Assembly: GCF_040640155.1 (NCBI RefSeq)
Contig: NZ_JBFABE010000009.1
Span: forward strand, 62,001-126,000
Length of the DNA: 64,000 nt
Direction of reading: 5' to 3'
From: Streptosporangium sp040640155
Lineage (GTDB): Bacteria > Actinomycetota > Actinomycetes > Streptosporangiales > Streptosporangiaceae
Part shown: in pieces, positions 25,400-32,317 of the stretch
How positions within the stretch are numbered: the first letter of the stretch is position 1
How the letters are laid out: each line of letters starts with the position of its first letter
Position numbers and translations under genes: made by a program
Notes under the pieces: model-generated
The model's database searches: none
Seen by the model: the letters and a program-made list of their open reading frames with translations, nothing else
What the model was told of the DNA's origin: nothing

Positions 25400-26578
25400 T
25401 CAGGCGATGTCCGAAACCACCGGGGCGGACGGCGCGGAGGGGCTCCCGGACCACACCGGCGGGACCGCCGGGGTGAGCCGCTCGACGACGGACATCGCGC
25501 GCCGGGCGTACAGCGGGTCGATCGGCAGCACGTGCCGGCCCCACCACCGCGCCACCTCCGGCGCCGGCGAGGGGTCGGTGAACTCCGGCAGGTAGCCGTC
25601 GTAGGGCGGGTCGTAGAGATAACCGGTGGCGACGCCGTGCCGCTCCAGCTCGGCGATGGCCTCGTCCCGGCGGCACACCAGCAACGGCACCCGGAAGAGC
25701 GGCTGGTCCAGGTGGCGGCGGACCGCGGGCGCCACGGAGGGCAGCGCGGCCAGCATCGAGACCCCCGCGATCCGCCGGGACCGCTGCCTCGGCAGCGTCC
25801 GCAGCCGCCGTGACTGGTACCAGCGGGCCAGGTGGCCGCGCCTGGTCCGGTAGTCGTGCAGGTCGGCCTGGACCCAGGAGTCGAACGCGGGCAACTGCGG
25901 CGCGTACTCCAGGGCCTGGAGCAGCTCCACCGGGCGCGGGGCGATCCGGTAGCCCTCGCGCTCCTCCTCCATTCCGAGCGCGCGCATCGCCCGCAGCGCC
26001 GGGCGGACCATGTTCAGTCGCAGCGCGGCGTGCCGGCTCGCCGAGGTCAGCACGCTGTGGATCTCCTTGCGGAAGACGCCCGGCTGCAGCAGCCGGTCAC
26101 GCTCGCGCTCCAGGGCGCGCAGGTCCTCGGGGTGCTCCACCGCGAGCACCCCGCCGGAGCCCGCCCCGGCGTGCTTGGACAGGCTGAACACGCCCGCCAC
26201 CCCGAAGGTGCCCAGCGGCCTGCCGTGCACGGACGTCTCGATCGCGTGCGCGACGTCCTCGATCAGGATCTTGCCCGCGAACGCGGACACCCGGTCCGGC
26301 AGGCCGTACAGGTTGGTGGTCAGGACGGCGTCCACGGTGTCGAGGTCGACGGCCCCGGCGTCGATGTTGCCGTCCTCCACCGAGAGGGGGGCGATGACCG
26401 GGCGGAGCCCGGCGGCGAGCACGAGGAAGAGGATCTCGTCGGCCGAAAGGGGGGACATCAGCAGCCGCTGGCCGGGACGGCACCAATGCCGCAGGGCCAG
26501 ATACAGGCCCAGGCGGTTGGAGGGAAGCGAAAGGCAGAGGCGATCTGTCCGCTTCGCCACAATGTGCTCAGGAGTCAC
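25400..26578 (-). CDS. DegT/DnrJ/EryC1-type PLP enzyme 2
   Basis: The 392-residue paralogue of the gene at 22681-23961 has matching landmarks: LPSNRLGLYLALRHWCRPGQ, ILFLVLAAGLRPVIAPLSVE, TTNLYGLPDRVSAFA, LIEDVAHAIET, and VFSLSKHAGAGSGG with the probable PLP Lys. The C-terminus is GYLYDPPYDGYLPEFTDP. It lacks the Gly-rich N-terminal insertion of the other copy. The start is GTG with no strong ribosome binding site, so the start is less certain. It lies 54 bases downstream of the flippase gene and is probably in its operon. A perfect hairpin follows its stop. Confidence 0.8.
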   Translation of the reverse strand: MTPEHIVAKRTDRLCLSLPSNRLGLYLALRHWCRPGQRLLMSPLSADEILFLVLAAGLRPVIAPLSVEDGNIDAGAVDLDTVDAVLTTNLYGLPDRVSAFAGKILIEDVAHAIETSVHGRPLGTFGVAGVFSLSKHAGAGSGGVLAVEHPEDLRALERERDRLLQPGVFRKEIHSVLTSASRHAALRLNMVRPALRAMRALGMEEEREGYRIAPRPVELLQALEYAPQLPAFDSWVQADLHDYRTRRGHLARWYQSRRLRTLPRQRSRRIAGVSMLAALPSVAPAVRRHLDQPLFRVPLLVCRRDEAIAELERHGVATGYLYDPPYDGYLPEFTDPSPAPEVARWWGRHVLPIDPLYARRAMSVVERLTPAVPPVWSGSPSAPSAPVVSDIA

Positions 26579-26632
26579 CGGAGACCGTCTATCACGTACG
26601 ACCCCATGACCACAAGCGGTGGTGGGGTGACG

Positions 26633-28000
26633 CTAGTCGGCGCTCACCTGCGACATCTTGCTGTAACTGATCACTCTGCGGATGTTCGGGAAGATCAGCA
26701 GGGCGACCAGGAGCTGGCTGCCGAGCATCGCGTAGCCCACCGCGGCGATGCCGAAGTGAGGGAACAGCACCGCGATCGACGTGAGCACCAGAACGGCCAT
26801 CCCGATCTGGATGACGGCCAGCCTGCGCGCCCGGCTCTGCGCGCGCAGCATGCTCAGGCAGATCTCGATCACCGTCTGGGGGAGCACCGCGATCGCCATC
26901 AGCCGCAGCAGCGGCGTGCCCGCCTCGGCGAACCCCGGGCCGAACACGCTCAGGATCAGCGGCGCGCCGACCACGACCACCACGATGACCGGCCCGACGA
27001 TCAGGAAGGTACGGCGGAGGGCGTTGCGCACGCTGTCCGCCAGTTGCGCGGCGTTGAAGGAGCCCTCGACGGTCAGCGAGACCGCCATGTTCGCCGCCAG
27101 CAACCCGATCATGGAGCCCAGCGTGTGGGCGATCGAGAAGTAACCGAAGGTCGGCGCGTCGTCGAGCCAGCCCGCGACGATCACCGGGACCAGGTAGAGG
27201 ATCAGCAGGATGGAGAACGCGCCGGGGAAGTCCCCGGCCAGGAAGCGCCCCACCTCGCGCAGGCGCGGCGGGTTGGCCGCGCTCACCTCGGTGTCCTTGA
27301 CGTGCCGGGGGATGACGACACCGAAGATGAACCAGCTGATCGGCACCAGCGCGATGGCGGTCGGGATGATCCAGGAGACGAAGATGCCGCCGAACAGACC
27401 GCCCTCGGGCAGCGCGACCGCCAGCGCGGCGAGCATGCCCATCTTCACCAGCCCGAACGCCAGGCTGTTGACCGGCACCCAGACGGCCTTGCGCAGCCCG
27501 GCCAGCGTCACGTCCTGCAGGGTGAAGACGGTCCAGACGAGCACCGAGGCGAGGAAGAACAGCCCCGGGCCGAACCCGCCGAGGTGGCTGTAGACCGCCC
27601 CCCACATCGGCAGCGTCAGCAGGAACCCCAGCGCCGCGACCAGTCCGGTGGCGCCGGCGATCGCGTACCCCCGGAGCACGAACTCGGCGGTGCGGCGGCC
27701 GGCCACCGGGATGAACCTGGCCAGGGCGCCGGCGAAGGCCAGGCCGGTCAGGGAGGCGAACAGCCTCATGGCGCTGATCACGGCCTGGCCCTCGCCGAAC
27801 GCGGTGGCGGTGTACAGGTGCGTGGCGAGGAACCAGTAGCCCAGTCCCAGGACGGCGGTGATCCCCGTGTTGATCATCAGCGCGTAGCCCTGCAGGAACA
27901 GCGGGTTCCGCAGATCCTTGCGCAGGCGGTCCATCAGGCCGGGCCTGCGGTCGGTGGCCACTGTCCGGCCCATCGTCTGGTCGCCTCCGTCGCGCGTCAC
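26633..28000 (-). CDS. Oligosaccharide flippase-like MOP transporter
   Basis: The 455-residue polytopic protein resembles polysaccharide biosynthesis/MOP-superfamily flippases (Wzx-like). About 12 to 14 membrane segments are visible, e.g. GYALMINTGITAVLGLGYWF, GFLLTLPMWGAVYSHLGG and VGPVIVVVVVGAPLILSVFG. A conserved-style FGEGQAVISAMRLFASLTGL loop follows helix 2. The GTG at 28000 has no ribosome binding site. An in-frame ATG at 27973 has GGAGG ten bases upstream and may be the true start. It should move a lipid-linked glycan across the membrane. It heads a minus-strand locus with two PLP enzymes and a FemAB-like transferase, but no glycosyltransferases are present. Confidence 0.85.
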   Translation of the reverse strand: MTRDGGDQTMGRTVATDRRPGLMDRLRKDLRNPLFLQGYALMINTGITAVLGLGYWFLATHLYTATAFGEGQAVISAMRLFASLTGLAFAGALARFIPVAGRRTAEFVLRGYAIAGATGLVAALGFLLTLPMWGAVYSHLGGFGPGLFFLASVLVWTVFTLQDVTLAGLRKAVWVPVNSLAFGLVKMGMLAALAVALPEGGLFGGIFVSWIIPTAIALVPISWFIFGVVIPRHVKDTEVSAANPPRLREVGRFLAGDFPGAFSILLILYLVPVIVAGWLDDAPTFGYFSIAHTLGSMIGLLAANMAVSLTVEGSFNAAQLADSVRNALRRTFLIVGPVIVVVVVGAPLILSVFGPGFAEAGTPLLRLMAIAVLPQTVIEICLSMLRAQSRARRLAVIQIGMAVLVLTSIAVLFPHFGIAAVGYAMLGSQLLVALLIFPNIRRVISYSKMSQVSAD

Positions 28001-28540
28001 GTCGTCATCATCGGCCGGAACCCTTGCGCCGGCCTTGCCGCCCGCTGTACGAGGACGGGACGGCGGCCCCGCGCGGGAGCCCGGCGGGCGGCGTCACGGG
28101 CGTCCGCCTCCCGTCACGAGACCGGCCGGTCACGGAGGGGAACATGAGAGTCGGCACGTGAGCCATGATGCCCCAGTTTCAGGCGCCCCGCGTCCGGCAT
28201 ACGCGTGGAAGCCCACAGGCGGATCGGATTGTGATATGGAGTGCCCTGTTTTCTGGGGAATGGAGAAACACAAAGTGAGCCGGCGCACACCGGCACCGGC
28301 GACGGACGCCGGGAAAGGGGAGGGACGGCCGGTCACCCGGCGGGCGGGAGTGACGCGGGCGCACGGAGGCGCCGGAGGTCATCGGCCGGGGCGGGGGACG
28401 CGGCCCGGCGGCCCGACGGTGTCCCCTGTGCCGGAGGCGCGTGTCTCCTCCGGTCCGGGAGCGGCACGTTCCCGCCGTCGTCTCGCGCACTCCCGGCCGG
28501 CTACGACGCCGTCACCCCTGAAGGGTCCGGGAGCCCGGTC
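28001..28540. other. Gene-free interval, 540 bases
   Basis: No frame is convincing. An AT-richer patch around 28220-28275 (TTGTGATATGGAGTG) is followed by an ATG-initiated basic frame to 28544 that looks non-coding by composition. The interval separates the flippase and Lsr2 genes. Confidence 0.5.
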
Positions 28541-28924
28541 CTAGTCGCTGAGCGCCGCCTCCGGGGTCTTCTTGGCCGCGGGCTTTGCCAGGCTGGGGTC
28601 GCCGGCGGCGAACGCCTCGGCCACCTTCCCCCCGATGCGTCCACGCTCGCTGACCTCTATCCCGTGGGACTTGGCCCATGCCCGGATCTCGGCGCTCCGC
28701 TCACGGTTGCCTCCGGCCCCCTTCGTCCTGCCCTTGCGCCCCGAGGAGGTGCTCGCCTTGCGGGCGACGGACTGGAAGGGCTTGAGGGCCTCGCGCAGCT
28801 TCGTGGCGTTCTTCGAGCTCAGGTCGATCTCGTAGCTGGTGCCGTCCAGGCCGAACGAGACGGTCTCGTCCGCCCGCTTCCCGGTGATGTCATCGGTGAA
28901 CGTGACGACTTGCTGACGTGCCAT
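28541..28924 (-). CDS. lsr2: Lsr2-family nucleoid protein
   Basis: Lsr2 is the actinobacterial H-NS-like xenogeneic silencer that bridges AT-rich DNA. The 127-residue product starts MARQQVVTFTDDITGKRADE. It has the dimerisation sheet TVSFGLDGTSYEIDLSSKNA, a linker, and the C-terminal DNA-binding helix pair with NRERSAEIRAWAKSHGIEVS and ERGRIGGKVAEAF. The AT-hook-like part reads RGRI rather than the common RGRIP. AAGGAG precedes the ATG and a TAGAGT -10 element lies about 85 bases upstream. It sits at the edge of gene-poor sequence that is less GC-rich than the rest of the window. Confidence 0.93.
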   Translation of the reverse strand: MARQQVVTFTDDITGKRADETVSFGLDGTSYEIDLSSKNATKLREALKPFQSVARKASTSSGRKGRTKGAGGNRERSAEIRAWAKSHGIEVSERGRIGGKVAEAFAAGDPSLAKPAAKKTPEAALSD

Positions 28925-29976
28925 TGTGTCACTCCTTAATCTTGGCGTCAGAGTGCGGCTGCGAACCCGGCCGACCGATGGTTCCCGCGTCTCTTCCCCG
29001 CGCGCAAAACTCTAGTCCCTCCTTTCACCGTCGTGCGCGGGAAACCCCTGTCCGCCGGAGATCCACCCTCCGGCGATAATTACCGGAGGTCGAACTCCGG
29101 GTCTCCACGTCATTGTGAAATGCTTCCCTGCGGGAGGGGATTAAAAACGGACGCGGCGCCCGGGGGTCCGCCGGTGGTCGTATGCCGGGGCCGGGGCTCG
29201 CCCGCGAGCCGGTTTTTCGGACGGCGGCGCGGAGGTCTTTGAAGTTTCGTGACCTACGGGTGGTTTTCGCCCTCACCGCCCTAAAAAAAGATGCGCGCGA
29301 CTCACGATCGCCGTCCCTCGCTCCGCCGTCCGCCCTTCCGCGGGCGCTTCCGGATGTTCCGCGGCGCCCTCGTGCCGGCGCGTCACGCCCGGCCCGATCG
29401 CCACGGCGCGCCCCCGGTCCTTTGCGCTGCTCAGGAGGTACTCCGCGGCGCCGGCCCCGGGGACGCCCCGTGCCGTTCCGGTGCCGGTCCGGACGCGCGA
29501 CGGCGGGCGGGCGGGGGGTGAGACGGACGCGGTCCGGGACACGTGAAGGCGGGGCGGGATCGCCACCGGTCGTTCCGTGGTAATTCGCACGCTCCGGATG
29601 TCCGTAACCGAACGCGTCGCGGGTTTCCCCGGGACAAATGAGTTGTCTCGCCCCCGAATGACTCCTGTCCCCCGCGGGTTTGCGGTCTTCCCGATCGGCG
29701 CCTTCGAAGAGCCACCCGGGGGCGCCACCGATCACATTGAGAGGCGGCGCGGCCACGCTCGGGTAAGACAAGGCTCTCCATCCGGACGGTGTGATTCCGG
29801 GCGTCTCGCATTGAGGGCGGCGGGCGGATGGGCGTGGTTTGCTCCATGACGACTATTGGTCCGTTCCACCGTCCTGCTGCTCAATCCACCGGGCTTCCCC
29901 GAATTGTTGGGTTGTCGCCGGGAAAGCGGGCGCTCCTTCGGCGCGGGCGGCGGCGGTGCCGGGCGGGGCCGAGGGG
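28925..29976. other. Gene-poor interval, about 1.05 kb
   Basis: None of the frames here shows the codon bias or a recognisable fold expected of a gene. Near 29060-29110 several overlapping inverted repeats of CTCCGG/CCGGAG occur (for example CCTCCGG...CCGGAGG with a nine-base loop, then CCGGAG...CTCCGG). Other features are an A-run at 29283 and GACAA-ATGAG-TTGTC at about 29634. It may be a long leader for Lsr2, a decayed gene or an RNA-rich region. I could not match it to a known riboswitch. Confidence 0.45.
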
Positions 29977-30363
29977 TCAGCCTTCGCCGTCCGGCCGGAC
30001 CCGATCGCCCCTGCTTTCCACCGCGCGCCCCTCGCGCTCGATCTCCCGGTTGAGGAAGAAGTTCAGCGCGGTACGGATGGCGGCGATCGCCGCGAGCTGG
30101 CCGATCTGCGTGAAGCTCGGCGCGATGGCGGTACGCAGCACGTCGCTCGCGAGCTGGAACTCCAGGCCAAGTGCCAGGAACCGCCCCAGGAACAGCCGGA
30201 CGGCGATGAAGCCCTGGTCGTGCCGCCGCAGGGCCACCACGACGAAGCGGACGAACGCGATGGCCGCGCCCGCGAAGATGACGGCGGCCCCGGCGACCTC
30301 GACGAGGCGGACCAGCAGGTTGACGAACTCCCGGAGGGTCTCCTCCGGTAGAAGATCGAGCAT
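29977..30363 (-). CDS. DUF1622 membrane protein
   Basis: The 128-residue protein shows the DUF1622 pattern. After LPEETLREFVNLLVRLVEVA come a hydrophobic segment (AGAAVIFAGAAIAFVRFVVV), RRHDQGFIAVRLFLGRFLAL, GLEFQLASDVLRTAIAPSF and a C-terminal helix with RTALNFFLNREIERE. Two to three membrane segments are likely. The role of DUF1622 proteins is unknown. There is no close neighbour on either side; the downstream side is gene-poor and the upstream side is a repeat array. Confidence 0.88.
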   Translation of the reverse strand: MLDLLPEETLREFVNLLVRLVEVAGAAVIFAGAAIAFVRFVVVALRRHDQGFIAVRLFLGRFLALGLEFQLASDVLRTAIAPSFTQIGQLAAIAAIRTALNFFLNREIEREGRAVESRGDRVRPDGEG

Positions 30364-30413
30364 GCGCTGCTGTTACCCGGCGTCATCGCCGCCATGCGCC
30401 CCGAACGTCGCGG

Positions 30414-30555
30414 ACGTCACACACGTCACACACGTCACATCGGTAACACCCGTCACCTGTGTCACAACGGCCCCCGCGACGACAGGCGTCACGGCAGCCT
30501 CTACCGTCACCGTCGTCACCCCGATCACGCCTGTCACGAAGGTGACGAACCTCAC
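30414..30555. repeat. Degenerate 9-bp-periodic GTCAC array
   Basis: The core CGTCAC or GTCAC recurs about twelve times in 140 bases, at first with exact 9-base spacing (CACGTCACA units at 30415-30440) and then more loosely. Because GTCAC and its complement GTGAC both read as Val-Thr codons, frames on either strand give VTxVTx peptides, but I see no sign that it is translated. Confidence 0.75.
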
Positions 30556-30582
30556 GGAGGCCGCCGTGCCCCCCGTCGGCGC

Positions 30583-30661
30583 GGCCGGCACGGAGACACG
30601 GCCGGCACGGAGACACGGCCGGCACCGGGACAGGGCCGGCACCGGGACAGGGCCGGCGCGG
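30583..30661. repeat. 17-bp tandem repeat, four copies
   Basis: The 17-base unit GGCCGGCACGGAGACAC occurs twice, then its variant GGCCGGCACCGGGACAG twice, then a partial copy. The two-by-two pattern indicates successive duplications. It follows the GTCAC array directly. Confidence 0.85.
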
Positions 30662-30711
30662 AGGCCCCGCGGGCCTGAACGCTCCCCGGCGCCCCGGGGA
30701 GCCCGGGGGCC

Positions 30712-31836
30712 TCAGAGATAGAGCCCGGTGTTCTCCGGGACGGTGGTGCGGTCGAGCACGCCCTCGCGGAGCGCGAAGAGCTCGGCGAGGGTGGCGCCGG
30801 AGCGGGGGAGGCCCTCGGTGGTGCCGAGCCAGCGGGCCGCCTCCTCGTACGGCAGGCGGCCGACCTCGATCCGGGAGAGACAGCGGCCCGGCCGGGTGAC
30901 GGCGGGGTGCAGATGGGCCAGGTCCTCGTTGGTGGTGATGGCCACCAGGACGTCGCGGCCCTGGCCGAGGAGCCCGTCGGTCAGGTTGAGAAGACGCGAC
31001 AGGCCCTGCCCGACGGCCTCCTTCGCGCCCGACCGGATCAGCTCGTCGCAGTCCTCCAGCACCAGGAGGCGCCAGCGGTCGCCTCCCCCGTCCTCACCGT
31101 CCATGCCGCCGTCCATGCCGACCGCCACCTCCATGAGGTAGCCGGGGGACTGGAACAGCGTCTCCGGGTCCAGCACGCAGTCGACCTGGCACCACGACCG
31201 CCACTCGTAGGCGAGCGTGCGCAGCAGCGTCGTCTTGCCGGTCCCCGGCGGGCCGTGCAGCAGCACCAGCCGGCCGTGCACCTCGGAGGGGGTGACGGAC
31301 ATCAGCCGGGAGAGCGGCCCGCCCACCGAGGCGGCGTAGTTGCCGGAGACCTCCGCCCAGGGGGAGGCGGTGATCGGCTTGCCGGCGCGGCGGCCGCCGT
31401 GCGGGCTCTGCCACCAGAAGCCCATGTCGACGTGGTCGCTCTGCGGGGCGGGCTCCTCGGCGTCCCTGGTGACCTCGTCGAGCACCGAGCGGGCCAGCTC
31501 CTCGTCGACCGCGGTCACGCTGACCGTGGCGGCGCGGTTGCGGTAGCGGACCACGCGCAGCGTCCACCCCTCACCGCGCAGCAGGCGCGAATCGGGGCCG
31601 TCCTTGTCCGAGGCAGCCCGCACGAGCGTTCCCGAGGCGGGGGCGAGGGGGGCGTCGGCGCGGACCCGCTCCAGGCTCGCGGTGCACGACCACGGCTGGG
31701 CCCCGGTGGCGAACGGCGACAGCGCCAGCGCGTCGATCACGTCCACGGCGGAGTCGTTGTCGTCGAGCCAGATCCCCATCGGCACCTGCGCCGGGTCTGG
31801 TTCCGGCGTGAAGCGGGCCTCCCTGAGTACGGACAT
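30712..31836 (-). CDS. AAA ATPase with DUF5925-type N-terminus
   Basis: The 374-residue protein has an N-terminal module (about residues 1-150) of the actinobacterial DUF5925 type. It is followed by an AAA core with Walker A LLHGPPGTGKTTLLRTLAYE (about residues 193-212), Walker B LLVLEDCDEL, sensor-1 AITTNED and an arginine-finger region HPAVTRPGRCL. An acidic Gly-Asp insertion (GMDGGMDGEDGGGDRW) precedes Walker B. It is probably a self-contained protein- or nucleic-acid-remodelling ATPase; substrate unknown. The ATG has only a weak GAGG upstream. Confidence 0.85.
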   Translation of the reverse strand: MSVLREARFTPEPDPAQVPMGIWLDDNDSAVDVIDALALSPFATGAQPWSCTASLERVRADAPLAPASGTLVRAASDKDGPDSRLLRGEGWTLRVVRYRNRAATVSVTAVDEELARSVLDEVTRDAEEPAPQSDHVDMGFWWQSPHGGRRAGKPITASPWAEVSGNYAASVGGPLSRLMSVTPSEVHGRLVLLHGPPGTGKTTLLRTLAYEWRSWCQVDCVLDPETLFQSPGYLMEVAVGMDGGMDGEDGGGDRWRLLVLEDCDELIRSGAKEAVGQGLSRLLNLTDGLLGQGRDVLVAITTNEDLAHLHPAVTRPGRCLSRIEVGRLPYEEAARWLGTTEGLPRSGATLAELFALREGVLDRTTVPENTGLYL

Positions 31837-32317
31837 GGCGGTAATGATCCTCGCGGAACCTCCCCCGGTCGACGGGTTTTAGGCCGTGTCCTGCAGGGTG
31901 GGCCCGAGGTGTCGCTCGGGGCGGGTCATGGCCGCGGCGAGGGTGAGAGAGGCCGGGCAGGTGTAGGGGTGACGCTCGTAGGGGGGTGACCGGTTCCGTC
32001 GCCGCCCTCCTTGAGCGTGACCTCGATTCGTTTCCCGCCGGAGGAGAAGGGGGTGGCGGAGGCGACGCCGTCGCCGGCCCACGCTCCGGCGAAAGAGACC
32101 GAGGACCTCGACCCCGCTCCCTGGCCGTCGATCCGTGGTTTCGGCACCGACGTATTTGGAAGAGGTACTCCCGCGCCGGATCACTTCTGGAACCTGGCGT
32201 GACGGTTCGGTGGCGGACGGTATTCGGATGAATTCGCTGCATGTGGCAGAGGGTGACCGATAGTGTCTGTCGAGCCGTCGTTGAGCTTTCGCGTCGCCTG
32301 CCCCTCTGGAGACACCT
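31837..32317. other. Largely gene-free interval, 481 bases
   Basis: Apart from one possible short minus-strand gene (31926-32147), nothing here is convincing. The right end carries the ribosome binding site TGGAGA and the GTG start of the amidase gene. Confidence 0.4.
31926..32147 (-). CDS. Possible small leaderless gene, 73 residues
   Basis: The frame starts at GTG 32147, four bases after an AAATAC hexamer. The product begins MPKPRIDGQGAGSRSSVSFA and ends in a Thr-Pro/Ser-Pro tail. Third codon positions are mostly G or C through the first 60 codons, which favours coding, but no fold or family is recognised. It may be spurious. Confidence 0.25.
   Translation of the reverse strand: MPKPRIDGQGAGSRSSVSFAGAWAGDGVASATPFSSGGKRIEVTLKEGGDGTGHPPTSVTPTPARPLSPSPRP

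Larger units (their letters stand above)
30364..30711. other. Gene-free interval with two repeat arrays
   Basis: This 348-base interval is dominated by a degenerate GTCAC array and a 17-bp tandem array, listed separately. Frames through it produce only artefactual Val-Thr repeats on both strands. Confidence 0.7.

Noticed and set aside
28261..28544. ATG-initiated basic frame after an AT-rich patch
   Set aside because: Composition is Arg/Gly/Pro without third-position logic, it ends over the lsr2 3' end, and no ribosome binding site precedes the ATG.
29055..29115. Riboswitch assignment to the hairpins near 29.1 kb
   Set aside because: I could not match conserved bases of a known class, and the strand and downstream gene do not fit typical positions.
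29273..29728. 151-residue minus-strand frame in the gene-poor interval
   Set aside because: No recognisable domain, mixed codon bias and no start signals.
30373..30642. VT-repeat peptide frame in the GTCAC array
   Set aside because: Both strands give Val-Thr repeats because of the DNA repeat itself; no start signal or conservation can be claimed.
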